From an uncultured Elusimicrobia bacterium (GTDB lineage Bacteria > Elusimicrobiota > Elusimicrobia > UBA1565 > UBA9628), in assembly GCA_903830945.1 (NCBI GenBank), contig CAIKVT010000029.1, positions 1 through 64,000 on the forward strand: a stretch of 64,000 nt of DNA, in the 5' to 3' direction. Both the position numbers and the translations under genes were made by a program. The stretch's first letter is position 1, and each line of letters opens with the position of its first letter. Below the pieces are notes generated by a model, which ran no database searches, was not told where the DNA came from, and saw only the letters and a list, made by a program, of their open reading frames with translations. Below, piece after piece: positions 9,449-17,906 of this stretch.

Positions 9449-9818
9449 GATGGATGGGCCTCTCTTTAAGCTGGCGTCTGACCACGACGCTCACGGTACG
9501 CGCGAAACGCAAGGCCCCCGGCTTCTCAACCTCCACTTCCACGGCCTGCACGAGCGGGTCGTCGAGGCAGATCTCCGCCACCCGGCCGGCCAGCCTCTCG
9601 ATGAGCTGATAGGAGGAAGCCTCCACCGCCAGGACGATGCGTTTCTTGATGGCCTTGTAATCAACGGTGTCGCTTAAAAAATCGCTCCGGGAAGCGGCGT
9701 CGAGGTCCGCCTCCATGCGCACCTGGATGACCACGTCCTGCTTCTCGCGGCGCTCCTCGGGATAGACGCCCACGACGCAGCGCAGCTGCAGGTCCTTGAT
9801 GCGGATCTCGTCAGCCAT
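9438..9818 (-). CDS. folB: Dihydroneopterin aldolase
   Basis: The 126-residue protein has the family's opening ([23 protein letters not shown]), the DTVDYKAI motif that includes the conserved Tyr, and [10 protein letters not shown] with the catalytic-region Glu. It releases glycolaldehyde from 7,8-dihydroneopterin to give 6-hydroxymethyl-dihydropterin. It overlaps both neighbours by a few bases, so translation is coupled to the SDR reductase upstream and FolE downstream. Confidence 0.95.
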   Translation of the reverse strand: MADEIRIKDLQLRCVVGVYPEERREKQDVVIQVRMEADLDAASRSDFLSDTVDYKAIKKRIVLAVEASSYQLIERLAGRVAEICLDDPLVQAVEVEVEKPGALRFARTVSVVVRRQLKERPIHHES

Positions 9819-10569
9819 AGACCGCCCCCCGCATGTGCCGGCCGCCGTCCACGAAGATGGTCTGACCGGTCACGAAAGCGCTGCGCGCCAGGAACAGAAC
9901 CGCGTCGGCCACATCGTCGGGACCGCCATGGCGCTCAAGCGGATTGGTGCGCTTGAGGCGCTCCAGATAGGCGTCGTCCTCGCCTGGCGGCGGCAGGATG
10001 AGGCCCGGAGCCACCGCGTTGACCCGCACGTGAGGCGCGAACTCCAGCGCCATCATGCGCGTCAGCGTGGCCAGCAGGCGCTTGCTCAAATGGTAGGCCG
10101 CGTGCTCCGCGTCGTGATCCATGATGCGGCTGTCGAGAAGATTGACGATGCAGCCGCCGCGCCGGGATCGCGCCAGGGCGCGTCCCAGGATGAAAGGCGC
10201 CAGCGCGTTGATGCGGATGTTGCGATCGAGTTCCGCGGGGTCCAGGTCGTCGAGGCGTCCCTGGGGGAAGATGGAGGCGCTGTTGACGAGGATGTCCAGG
10301 CCGCCCCCCGCGCTGCGGCAAGCGCTCGCGAAGAGGGCCTCCGCCTGGGCGGCGTCGCCGAGGTCGGCCTGCTCCACCCAGGCCTGGCGGCCCAGGCCGC
10401 GCAGCTCCTCGGCCAGGGCCTTGGCCTCGGTCAAGGAACCGCGGCAGTGCACGACCACGTCCGCGCCGGCGTGCGCCAGGGTCAGCGCGATGGCGCGGCC
10501 CAGGCGCTTGGCACCGCCCGTGACCAGGGCGGTCTGGCCGAGCAACGGGCGCTCCTTGTCGTCTGTCAT
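9811..10569 (-). CDS. Short-chain dehydrogenase, FolM/pteridine reductase-like
   Basis: The 252-residue SDR has the NADP-binding motif TGGAKRLGRAIA, where the Arg resembles FolM/PTR1-type TGxxxRxG enzymes. It also has NSAS in place of NNAS, an active-site YHLSK (YxxxK) and a C-terminal TGQTIFVDGG. It is first in an operon with folB and folE, which supports a pterin substrate: dihydromonapterin or dihydrofolate reduction is the inferred role. A general SDR function cannot be excluded. Transcription appears to start at the ATG itself (see promoter). Confidence 0.85.
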   Translation of the reverse strand: MTDDKERPLLGQTALVTGGAKRLGRAIALTLAHAGADVVVHCRGSLTEAKALAEELRGLGRQAWVEQADLGDAAQAEALFASACRSAGGGLDILVNSASIFPQGRLDDLDPAELDRNIRINALAPFILGRALARSRRGGCIVNLLDSRIMDHDAEHAAYHLSKRLLATLTRMMALEFAPHVRVNAVAPGLILPPPGEDDAYLERLKRTNPLERHGGPDDVADAVLFLARSAFVTGQTIFVDGGRHMRGAVYG

Positions 10570-10575
10570 CGAGCT

Positions 10576-10604
10576 AGTTTAACAAGTGGGCTTAAGCCCC
10601 GCAA
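10576..10604 (-). promoter_or_regulatory. Leaderless promoter of the folate operon
   Basis: On the minus strand: TTGCGG, 17 nt, then TAAACT preceded by TGT (extended -10 form TGn), then exactly 6 nt before ATG 10569. A start site 7 nt after the -10 box would be the A of the ATG, so the mRNA would have no leader. No Shine-Dalgarno could fit. Confidence 0.6.
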
Positions 10605-10622
10605 GCCCGGTCCGGACGCCCG

Positions 10623-11000
10623 TCACTGGCCCTTGTCCGCGGGCTTATGGCTCGGGTGCCGGGCAGGATGATCGGCCGTGAAGGCGTGCCGCTGCTCCAT
10701 CTGCTCCTTGTTGAAGGCGGCGCGCTGCGCCTTCTGCTGGGCGCGAAACTCGACGCGCAAGGACTTCTGCTCCTCGCGGCTCTTCCCCTTGAGACTTTCG
10801 CTGAATGTCCTGCGATCCTGGTCCAACTTCTGCAGGAATGCCTGCCGGGCAGCCTTCTGGCGCTCCTTGAAGTCCTGGCGAGAATCCGGCGCGGACGCAG
10901 CCAGCGTGCCCGGCGCCTGCTGATCACCGGCCCTCGCGCCGGTCGCGGCGCCGGTCAACAACAAGACCAGTCCCAATCCCACCAATGAGGCTTGCTTCAT
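10623..11000 (-). CDS. Small secreted, highly charged helical protein
   Basis: The 125-residue product has a clear signal peptide ending in ATGARA-G. The mature part is very rich in K, R, E, Q and A in a pattern suited to long amphipathic helices (ERQKAARQAFLQKL and EQKSLRVEFRAQQKAQRAAF). No domain is recognised; Spy/CpxP-like or other periplasmic chaperone-like roles are conceivable only by general character. Unlike neighbours it has a leader with a purine-rich GAGGAGGGA ribosome-binding site just upstream and a TATAGT -10 candidate ~35 nt upstream. Confidence 0.75.
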   Translation of the reverse strand: MKQASLVGLGLVLLLTGAATGARAGDQQAPGTLAASAPDSRQDFKERQKAARQAFLQKLDQDRRTFSESLKGKSREEQKSLRVEFRAQQKAQRAAFNKEQMEQRHAFTADHPARHPSHKPADKGQ

Positions 11001-11052
11001 GCCGTCCCTCCTCTGGCCCTGCGCGGGCCACTACTATACATACGATCCAGCC

Positions 11053-11084
11053 TTGAAAAAGTTCCACGCCCCGTGTGATAGAAT
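11053..11084 (+). promoter_or_regulatory. Promoter of the Nudix gene
   Basis: An extended -10 TGA-TAGAAT lies at 11076-11084, with TTGAAA at 11053-11058 upstream; the spacing is long for that -10, so the TGn extension may compensate. The gene starts at 11119, leaving a ~28-nt leader that carries an AAAGGA ribosome-binding site. Confidence 0.5.
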
Positions 11085-11118
11085 AATAAGAACATCAGTA
11101 TAGGATTACCAAAGGACT

Positions 11119-11694
11119 ATGGCCAGAGACCCCTTCGCCGGATTACGCCGCAAGCTTCAGGCCCGCAGCCCCCGGCGCATCGGGGCCGGGCCCGAAGCCC
11201 GGTCCGCGGTAGCCCTGATACTGGCCGGAGCGCGCCAAAAGGACTTCGCCGTGCTCCTCATGAAGCGCAGCAAGCATCCTCAGGACCCCTGGTCCGGACA
11301 CGTATCTTTGCCCGGAGGCCGCTGGCAGGCCGGAAACCAGGACCTCTTCGCCACCAGCATCCGGGAGACCGAAGAGGAGACCGGGATCCCGCTACGGAAG
11401 GAGGACCGTCTCGGCGGGCTCGACGACCTCAGCCCCAGGACCCCGACCTACCCGGAGCTGGTCGTGCGGCCCTTTATCTTCGGACTGCGCCAGGAACCGG
11501 CCCTGGCTCCCGGCCCGGAAGCGGCGGCGTGCTTTTGGGCAAGGCTCGACAGCCTGGCCGGCGCCGTCAGCAAGGAGACCTTCATCATCGCCGGCAAGCC
11601 GCGCCGGCTGCCGGCGTTCAGGCTAGGCGGCCACACCGTTTGGGGCATCACCTATAGGATCCTGGCGTCCTTTCTAGAGATGCTGGAATACTAG
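11119..11694 (+). CDS. Nudix hydrolase, CoA pyrophosphatase-like
   Basis: The 191-residue protein has a Nudix box around GGRWQAGNQ...SIRETEEETGI, with the metal-binding REtEEE core intact. The preceding LMKRSKHPQDPWSGHVSLP resembles the CoA pyrophosphatase (NudL/YeaB) signature, in which a peroxisomal/CoA-specific motif precedes the Nudix box. Hydrolysis of a nucleoside-diphosphate-linked substrate is secure; CoA specificity is inferred. The gene converges on the lipoprotein gene with 4 nt between stops. Confidence 0.88.
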   Translation: MARDPFAGLRRKLQARSPRRIGAGPEARSAVALILAGARQKDFAVLLMKRSKHPQDPWSGHVSLPGGRWQAGNQDLFATSIRETEEETGIPLRKEDRLGGLDDLSPRTPTYPELVVRPFIFGLRQEPALAPGPEAAACFWARLDSLAGAVSKETFIIAGKPRRLPAFRLGGHTVWGITYRILASFLEMLEY

Positions 11695-11698
11695 ACCG

Positions 11699-12112
11699 TC
11701 ACTTCCAACCCATCGGCTTATAGCCCTTGTCCACAAGGCAGTACTCCACGAATTTTCGATGTACCCCTTCCGGGCTGTTGGCTTGGATGGCGCCGCCGAC
11801 CAGGCCCGTGGCCGCGCCCATGGCCGCGCCTTCGCCGATAGCCCGGAAATAGTCCCCGGTGAAAGCGCCGACGATCACGCCCAGAAAAGCGCCGAAGAGG
11901 GCCCCGGCGCCTGTGTGCTTGGCCACGATCTGGCCTTTATGGGACTTGACGAACTCCGTGGCCTTGGCCTCGCAGTCGTCGACGTCCTTCTGTACGGTCT
12001 CCTTAGGCAGGCTCTTGTAGCGGTCGTCCGGATAAAGGGCCACGCGCGGCGTGGCGCAGCCGGCCAGCAACGCGGCCGCGAGGATCATGCCGACTACGGG
12101 GTGACGGTCCAT
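11699..12112 (-). CDS. Glycine-zipper lipoprotein
   Basis: The 137-residue product has a short signal peptide ending in a lipobox (LLAGC). A central glycine-zipper segment (HTGAGALFGAFLGVIVGAFTG, then GAAMGAATGLVGGA) could insert in membrane. Two further cysteines (DDCEAK and EYCLV) may form a disulfide. Such proteins often sit in the outer membrane; the role is unknown. Its promoter places the transcription start at the ATG. Confidence 0.8.
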   Translation of the reverse strand: MDRHPVVGMILAAALLAGCATPRVALYPDDRYKSLPKETVQKDVDDCEAKATEFVKSHKGQIVAKHTGAGALFGAFLGVIVGAFTGDYFRAIGEGAAMGAATGLVGGAIQANSPEGVHRKFVEYCLVDKGYKPMGWK

Positions 12113-12118
12113 AATTCA

Positions 12119-12146
12119 ATGATAGCAGATGACGCTTGGAAATCAA
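12119..12146 (-). promoter_or_regulatory. Leaderless extended -10 promoter of the glycine-zipper lipoprotein
   Basis: Minus strand: TTGATT, 16 nt, then TGC-TATCAT, then 6 nt, then ATG 12112. The 7th base after the -10 box is the A of the start codon. The upstream part overlaps the divergent promoter for the gene at 12177. Confidence 0.65.
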
Positions 12147-12168
12147 GGCCTTACAGAGTTGATAGAAT
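12136..12168 (+). promoter_or_regulatory. Divergent promoter for the membrane protein at 12177
   Basis: An extended -10 TGA-TAGAAT ends 8 nt before ATG 12177, so the leader would be about 1-2 nt. TTGGAA lies upstream at 12136-12141. The two divergent genes share only 64 bp between start codons. Confidence 0.5.
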
Positions 12169-12176
12169 CTAACCCT

Positions 12177-13568
12177 ATGCTGCGCGGCTCGGACCATCGG
12201 ACCCGGCTCCTGATCGCGGCCTTCCTGGCCCTGCTCGGAGTTCTTGCGGCCCTCAAGATGGGCCGCAAGGTGGACAACGACCTATTCTGGCAGCTCAAGG
12301 ATGGCGAACGGGTCGTGCTGGAGCGACATCTGCCCGTAAAGGAAGAATACTCCTTCACCGCCCAAGGCCGCCCCATGGTCGCCATCGAATGGGGCGGGGA
12401 GACCGTGAGCTACCTGGTCTTCCGGCTGGGCGGCTACGGCGCTTTGGTCTGCTTCAACGCGGCCCTGTTCGTGCTTGTCTTCGCCGTGCTTCTTGCCCTG
12501 TTGCGGCGCCGGCTTCCCCTCCTGGAAAGCCTCTGCCTGCTCTCCCTGGCCGCCTTCGCCTTGCTCAATTTCTACGCCGTGCGGTCACAGAACTGGACGT
12601 TCCTGTTCTTCACGCTCTTCCTCTATTGGGCCGCCCTCTGGGAGGACGGGTCGCGGTGGGCTCCCTGGGCCATGGCCGCGGCCATGCTCCCTTGGGTCAA
12701 CCTGCATGCAGGGTTCATGACGGGGCTGGCCATCCTGGGGCTCATTTGCCTGCGCCGCGCCTGGGAGACCCGGCGCCTGGCCGCGCTAGGGCCCCTGGGC
12801 CTGGGGACACTGCTATGCTGCGCGCATCCCAACGGCGTCATGAGCCTGGTCTACCCTGTCTGGTTCATGGCCGCCCCCCCTATCGGCCGAGGCATGATCC
12901 TGGAGTGGAAGCCCGTGGACTTCACGGATAAGACCTCCTCCCCTTATCTCATCATCCTCGCATTATTTTGCTGGCTGGGCCTCTTCAGACTAGGTGGACG
13001 GTTCCCCTGGGTCTTCCTGGCCCTGGTCCTCCTGGCGTTGGCTCTGCGGGGCCGCAAGCTCCTGCCCGAGTTCTCCATGGCCGCCCTCGCTGCCATATCC
13101 ATGAAGCTCCCGATATCGCCGCGCAAGCACGCGCGTCTCGCCCTCATTGCTGGCGCACTCCTGGCGCTGAGCGTGACCGGCCGGGTGATCCTGAGCCGGC
13201 CCTGGCCGCGTCCTTTCGGGGATTGGGAGCGCGGCTATCCTCAGGCCGCGGCGGAGCTCATCGCCTCGCGCTATCCCGGCCAGCGCATATTCCACGACTA
13301 CGATTGGGGCGGTTACCTCATCTACAAGCTCTACCCGCGCAGCCAGGTCTTCATCGACGGCCGCCTCGACCCCTACTGGAGCCTGCTCTGCGGCGACTAC
13401 ATGGCCCTTATCGAGGCCCGCCCCGGCTGGCGCAAGCTCCTCGACGATTACGGCATCACCGTGGCCTTGCTCAGGCCAAGCGGCCTACTATACGGAAAAT
13501 TGAGCCGGGATCCGTCTTGGCAGACGGTCCACGAAGATGAACGCAGCGTCTTGCTGACCAGGAGGTGA
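12177..13568 (+). CDS. Multi-spanning membrane protein, GT-C-like
   Basis: Start is at ATG 12177; an in-frame ATG at 12129 would lie upstream of the promoter -10 box. The product has 463 residues, about 10 hydrophobic helices and a soluble C-terminal domain with FHDYDWGGYLIYKL and VFIDGRLDPY. That tail motif is a known signature of a family of uncharacterised bacterial membrane proteins often grouped near polyprenyl-phosphate-sugar-dependent glycosyltransferases. An early acidic pair (VDNDLFWQLK) would suit a GT-C catalytic loop. Function is not proven. Next gene starts 1 nt after its stop. Confidence 0.78.
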   Translation: MLRGSDHRTRLLIAAFLALLGVLAALKMGRKVDNDLFWQLKDGERVVLERHLPVKEEYSFTAQGRPMVAIEWGGETVSYLVFRLGGYGALVCFNAALFVLVFAVLLALLRRRLPLLESLCLLSLAAFALLNFYAVRSQNWTFLFFTLFLYWAALWEDGSRWAPWAMAAAMLPWVNLHAGFMTGLAILGLICLRRAWETRRLAALGPLGLGTLLCCAHPNGVMSLVYPVWFMAAPPIGRGMILEWKPVDFTDKTSSPYLIILALFCWLGLFRLGGRFPWVFLALVLLALALRGRKLLPEFSMAALAAISMKLPISPRKHARLALIAGALLALSVTGRVILSRPWPRPFGDWERGYPQAAAELIASRYPGQRIFHDYDWGGYLIYKLYPRSQVFIDGRLDPYWSLLCGDYMALIEARPGWRKLLDDYGITVALLRPSGLLYGKLSRDPSWQTVHEDERSVLLTRR

Positions 13569-13569
13569 C

Positions 13570-14643
13570 ATGAAGAGCCAAGTCTATTTCATCGCATCGG
13601 AGCACTCAGATGGCTTGCCTGAGACGGCGGCCAGGTTGGAGCGGCTCCTGCAAGCCAGCCGGGTTCTGGACTGCGTTGCGGCAGACGACGCCGTAGCCGT
13701 CAAGCTGCATTTCGGCGAGCAGGGCAACACGGGCTTCGTCCCGCCGCCCTTGCTGCGCGTGGTGGCCGAAGCGCTCAAGGCCCGAAGGGGCAAGCCGTTC
13801 CTTTCAGACACGAACACCCTCTACACAGGCCGGCGCACGAACTCCGCGGACCACCTGCGCCTGGCTCATGAGCACGGATTCACGCCGGAGGCGGTGGGGG
13901 CCGAGGTCATCATCCCGGACGACACCCGGCCGGAGAACGTCCACGCCGTGGACCTGGGCGGCCGCTACATCAAGACCGCCCGGGTGGCTCGCGTCTACGC
14001 CCTGGCCGACGCCTTGGTAGGCGTGGCGCATTTCAAGGGCCACATCATGTGCGGCTTCGGCGGCGCGCTCAAGAACGTGGGAATGGGCTGCGCCACGCGC
14101 GAGGGCAAGCTGGCCCAGCACTCCGATGTCTCCCCCACGATCATGGAGAAATCCTGCACCGGCTGCGGGGCCTGCGTGGACGTCTGTTCAGCGCAGGCCA
14201 TCACCCTGAACGAAGGCCGTTCGGTCATCGACGCGGCGCTCTGCGTGGGCTGCGCGAGCTGCCTGGCGGCTTGCCCGGAAGGCGCCATCCAGGTGCGCTG
14301 GGAAACGGGCGGCGACGTGATCCAGGAAAAGATGGCGGAGTACGCCAAAGCGGTGCTGGCGACCAAGAAGGGTAAGGCCGCTTTCCTGAACTTCTGCCTC
14401 AAGATCACGGCCGAGTGCGACTGCATCGCCAAGGACGACCCCAGCATCGTCCCGGACTTGGGAGTGCTGGCCTCGAACGACCCGGTGGCGCTGGACCAGG
14501 CCTGCTACGACCTGGTGGTCAAGGCCGCGGGCCGTGACGTGTTCAAGGCCGCGCATCCCAGGCGCGACGGCTCCAAGCAGCTGCGCTATGCCGAAGAGTT
14601 AGGGCTGGGGGTACGAGGATACGATCTGATCAGGATCAGCTGA
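13570..14643 (+). CDS. DUF362 protein with two 4Fe-4S ferredoxin motifs
   Basis: The 357-residue protein combines a DUF362 domain (about 1-180 and 270-340; KLHFGEQGN, HFKGHIMCGFGGALKN) with an inserted 2[4Fe-4S] ferredoxin. The cluster motifs are CTGCGACVDVC and CVGCASCLAAC. DUF362 proteins are cytoplasmic iron-sulfur proteins of unknown reaction. A perfect AGGAGG precedes the ATG by 5 nt, inside the end of the upstream gene, so the two form an operon. Confidence 0.9.
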   Translation: MKSQVYFIASEHSDGLPETAARLERLLQASRVLDCVAADDAVAVKLHFGEQGNTGFVPPPLLRVVAEALKARRGKPFLSDTNTLYTGRRTNSADHLRLAHEHGFTPEAVGAEVIIPDDTRPENVHAVDLGGRYIKTARVARVYALADALVGVAHFKGHIMCGFGGALKNVGMGCATREGKLAQHSDVSPTIMEKSCTGCGACVDVCSAQAITLNEGRSVIDAALCVGCASCLAACPEGAIQVRWETGGDVIQEKMAEYAKAVLATKKGKAAFLNFCLKITAECDCIAKDDPSIVPDLGVLASNDPVALDQACYDLVVKAAGRDVFKAAHPRRDGSKQLRYAEELGLGVRGYDLIRIS

Positions 14644-14784
14644 CACCTCCGCTCGTCAGCCGGATGAAAAAAGATGCCAGCCAGCAAAACTCAGTCGATA
14701 CTCCTCTGGGCCTTTAGCTCCAATCCGGAGCAGGGCCAACGGCCCAGGCGGATCGTCTCGTTTTTGGCTATCCTATATCAGAAC

Positions 14785-15591
14785 ATGCTGGCTCCCGCGT
14801 TGCTCGCGCTTCTCCTCGTTCCGGCCCAGGCGGACGTCGTTCTGCGCTGGGCGCCGGCCATCGACACCTGCCTGCCTCTGGTTGAAGGCCGGGGACGCGA
14901 CGTCGTGCGCGGCCTCGACTCCGCCGTGGCAAAAGGCCTCACGGTCCGGATCAACGAGATACATGCCCTCTCGACCGTCGGGGTCCGGAACCTGAAGGAT
15001 CTCCAAGCACTCTTGCGCCGACCCGATGTGGTCGCGGTCGCGGCGAAGATATCGGTCCCGCCTGACCACTTGACGGCGCTCCGGCGGAGCTTGGAGATAC
15101 TCGCACCCGTCATCCGCAGGCTCGAAAGCCAGGGCGTCGCAATCGACAAGTTTGCCCGCCCGTCCGCTGATCTGCCCCCCCTGCTATCCCGGGCGTTAGC
15201 GGCCGAAGCACGCAAGGCCGACCGCCAGGCCCAAGCCGTGGTCGCACGCTACTCGGACTCCAGAGTAAGCTTGGACCAGGCTCTGGCGGATTCCCAAGAG
15301 GCCGACGCCCTGATCGCCGACCGCTATCCGTACCTTTCCACGGCCGTGCTGGACCGCCTGATCAGGGCCTACGAGCCGGCTCGGACCCAGGACCTGGCGT
15401 TTCGTCGCGCGCACGTCGCGTCGGAGAGCGTGACCATGGTGACCGCCGAGGACCAAGCCACGATGCGGGATGCCGTGGCCGATCGGCCGGCGCGGACCGA
15501 TTCCGGCAGGACGCCCGCGCCGAACGGCAAGAAAGACGCGTGGTCCCTCATACGGCGCACAATTTCCATCATCCGCTCCGCTCTTAAGTAG
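14785..15591 (+). CDS. Secreted protein of unknown function
   Basis: Start is set at ATG 14785, because it opens a clean signal peptide (MLAPALLALLLVPAQA) and because TATATC lies 5 nt before it; an in-frame ATG at 14674 would bury the signal peptide. The mature ~250 residues are helix-rich, with hydrophobic/arginine periodicity (RRSLEILAPVIRRLES, ALAAEARKADRQAQAVVARY), and no cysteines. I recognise no family. It stands alone and converges on the NlpC/P60 gene. Confidence 0.6.
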   Translation: MLAPALLALLLVPAQADVVLRWAPAIDTCLPLVEGRGRDVVRGLDSAVAKGLTVRINEIHALSTVGVRNLKDLQALLRRPDVVAVAAKISVPPDHLTALRRSLEILAPVIRRLESQGVAIDKFARPSADLPPLLSRALAAEARKADRQAQAVVARYSDSRVSLDQALADSQEADALIADRYPYLSTAVLDRLIRAYEPARTQDLAFRRAHVASESVTMVTAEDQATMRDAVADRPARTDSGRTPAPNGKKDAWSLIRRTISIIRSALK

Positions 15592-15624
15592 CCCCCCTTC
15601 GCCGCGGCTTTCATCCGAGTCGGA

Positions 15625-16113
15625 TCAAGGGATGACGCGCCGGGCGGTCAGGTAGCGCTGGCGGTAGTAGTCGCTGTAGAGGCTCTCCATGACCACGGCC
15701 CCGGAGCTGGGCAGGTGGATGAACACGCCGTTGTTGACGTAGATGCCCACGTGCCCGACGATGCGGGAGATCTTCTCCCCGGAGAAGAAGACCAGGTCCC
15801 CCATGCGCAGGTCTTTGGAGGACTTCACCCGGTCTCCCACCAGCGAGATCTCCTTGGAAGTGCGCGGCAGGTCCAGGCCGTTCTCCAGGAAGACCTTGCG
15901 CACGAAGTCCGAGCAGTCCTTGGGCGTCTGGCGGTCCTTCTCCTCCTCAGGCAGGTAGGTCTTGGCCGTGCGCACCACGGCCTTGGCCAAGGGCGGAACG
16001 GGCGGCAAGACGCGCCTGGCGCGCGGCGCCGGACCGGAGGAACATCCGGAAACCACCGCCAGAGCCGCGATCATTGCCACGCCCAGCAGGAGTCGCGGCT
16101 TCCTGGCTCCCAT
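15625..16113 (-). CDS. NlpC/P60 family lipoprotein, peptidoglycan endopeptidase
   Basis: The 162-residue product has a signal peptide with lipobox VVSGC and a compact NlpC/P60 domain. The catalytic Cys is in DCSDFVRKV, the first His in HVGIYVNNG and the second polar/His position in FIHLPSSG. The fold is expected to cleave D-gamma-glutamyl-meso-DAP bonds in the cell wall. It follows the ABC-F gene by 12 nt on the same strand. Confidence 0.9.
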   Translation of the reverse strand: MGARKPRLLLGVAMIAALAVVSGCSSGPAPRARRVLPPVPPLAKAVVRTAKTYLPEEEKDRQTPKDCSDFVRKVFLENGLDLPRTSKEISLVGDRVKSSKDLRMGDLVFFSGEKISRIVGHVGIYVNNGVFIHLPSSGAVVMESLYSDYYRQRYLTARRVIP

Positions 16114-16125
16114 ATTCCTCGGCCT

Positions 16126-17883
16126 CTAAAGCGAATCCAACTCCGCTTCTTTGGCCTGAATATCGACTTGGACCGTCTCCATCCTCTCGCCGATGACCTT
16201 GACCCGGGGGAAATCCGCGTAGAGGGCCGGGTCTGAGAGCTTGGCCGCCAGCTCCTCGAGCTCCTCGTGGAGCTTGAGGACCTCGTTTTCCAGCTTGCCG
16301 CGGCGCTTGGCGCGAGCCTTCTCGTCGCGCACCGGGGGCGAGGGCCTGCCCTCGGGCTTTTTCTCGAGCTTGGGGACCGCGACGGCCTGAGGGTTCTCCT
16401 CGTGCCATTGGGCCTGGCGCCTCTTGAAGTACTCATAGTTGCCAGGGTACCAGGTGATCTTGCCATGTTCGATATGAACCACGTGGTCGGCCAGGGCATT
16501 CAAGAAGTAAAGGTCGTGGCTAATGCAGAAGATGGTGCCCTCGAATTCGCGCAAAGCCTCGACCAAGGCGTCCACGCTGGCCATGTCGAGATGCGTGGTG
16601 GGCTCGTCCAAAAGCAGGACGTTGGGCGGGTCCAAGAGCAGCTTGACCAAGCCCAGGCGACTCTTCTCCCCTCCGCTCAAGACGCTGACGGGCTTGTGGA
16701 CCGTGTCGCCCGGGAAGAGGAAGGTTCCCAGCACCGTGCGCACCAGCAGGTCCGGATTCATGCGTCCCGCGGCCTGCGCCTCCTGCAGAACGGTGCGCCC
16801 TTCCACGAACTGCCCCTCCCGGTGCTGGGAGAAGTAGCCGACCCGCACGTCGTTGCCAACCAGGATCTCGCCGGAGTCGACCGGGATGGCCCCGGCCAGC
16901 ATCTTGAGCAAGGTGGACTTTCCGGCCCCATTGTGGCCCACGAAGGCGACCTTCCAACCGCGCTCCAGCTCGAAATCGAGTCCCTGGTAGACCCTCACGT
17001 CGCCGTAGGCTTTATGCACGCCCTTGAGCGCGAGCACGCGCACGCCGGTGCGCGTGGGCTGGGGAAAGTGGATCTTAACGGTCTTGGCCTCTTGGGGCAG
17101 AGCGATGCGCTCGAGCTTCTCCAGGCGCTTGATCATGCTCTGGGCGCGGTTGGCCGTGGAGACCCGGGCGCGGTTGCGGTCGATGAAATCCTGCATCTTG
17201 GCGATCTCGTCCTGCTGCTGCTTCCAGGAAGAGATGATGCGCTCCTTCTCGGCCTCTTTCTCTCTGAGGTAGAACTCGTAGTCGCCATGATAGACCCTGA
17301 GAGTATGGTCCTGGAGGCTGACGATGGCGCGGCAGACCGCGTTGATGAAGGCGCGGTCGTGGGAGATGAGGAACACGGCGCCCGGATAGTTCTGGAGGTA
17401 GTTCTGCAGCCAGAACAAAGCGTCGAGGTCGAGATGGTTGGTAGGCTCGTCGAGCAGGAGCAAGTCCGGCTCCTGCATCAAGAGGCGCGCCATGGCCGCG
17501 CGCATGGCCCAGCCGCCGCTCAAGGTATTAATTTTTTTATCGAAATCCGCGACACGGAAGCCCAGGCCCATGAGGATGGCCTTGGCCTTGGCGGTCATCC
17601 GGCCGTCAGGATCGTCGTGATGCTCGAGCGCGGTGTCGAGGACCGTCTCCTCGGTGACCGGGGCGTTCTCCTGAGGCAGGTAGCCGACTACAGAGCCGCG
17701 ACGGATGGTGAACTGGCCCGAATCGGCCTCCTCGACGCCAAGGAGGATCTTGAACAGGGTGGACTTGCCGGAACCGTTAGGCCCGACTAGCACGTAGCGA
17801 TCGCCTTCGTTGATCTGCAAGGAGGCATCCTGGAAGAGGAGCTGCTGGCCGAAGGATTTCGAGACGCCGTGAAGGGTTATCAT
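16126..17883 (-). CDS. ABC-F family ATPase
   Basis: The 585-residue soluble protein has two ABC domains and no membrane segments. Walker A motifs are GPNGSGKS and GHNGAGKS; signatures are LSGGWAMR and LSGGEKSR; Walker B motifs end in DEPTNHLD and DEPTTHLD. The linker (about 225-290) is charged and helical, as in ribosome-associated ABC-F factors (Uup/EttA type). The C-terminal ~80 residues form a Lys/Glu-rich coiled coil like the Uup C-terminal domain. Role in translation is inferred from family. Confidence 0.93.
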   Translation of the reverse strand: MITLHGVSKSFGQQLLFQDASLQINEGDRYVLVGPNGSGKSTLFKILLGVEEADSGQFTIRRGSVVGYLPQENAPVTEETVLDTALEHHDDPDGRMTAKAKAILMGLGFRVADFDKKINTLSGGWAMRAAMARLLMQEPDLLLLDEPTNHLDLDALFWLQNYLQNYPGAVFLISHDRAFINAVCRAIVSLQDHTLRVYHGDYEFYLREKEAEKERIISSWKQQQDEIAKMQDFIDRNRARVSTANRAQSMIKRLEKLERIALPQEAKTVKIHFPQPTRTGVRVLALKGVHKAYGDVRVYQGLDFELERGWKVAFVGHNGAGKSTLLKMLAGAIPVDSGEILVGNDVRVGYFSQHREGQFVEGRTVLQEAQAAGRMNPDLLVRTVLGTFLFPGDTVHKPVSVLSGGEKSRLGLVKLLLDPPNVLLLDEPTTHLDMASVDALVEALREFEGTIFCISHDLYFLNALADHVVHIEHGKITWYPGNYEYFKRRQAQWHEENPQAVAVPKLEKKPEGRPSPPVRDEKARAKRRGKLENEVLKLHEELEELAAKLSDPALYADFPRVKVIGERMETVQVDIQAKEAELDSL

Positions 17884-17900
17884 GGGACGAGAAGACAGAC

Positions 17901-17906
17901 ATTATA
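17901..17906 (-). promoter_or_regulatory. -10 box for the ABC-F / NlpC operon
   Basis: A perfect TATAAT on the minus strand lies 17 nt before ATG 17883. No convincing -35 or Shine-Dalgarno is seen; the leader would be ~11 nt. Confidence 0.45.

Noticed and set aside
16267-17790. 507-codon plus-strand frame opposite the ABC-F gene
   Set aside because: It is a shadow of a well-supported gene with all ABC motifs on the minus strand.
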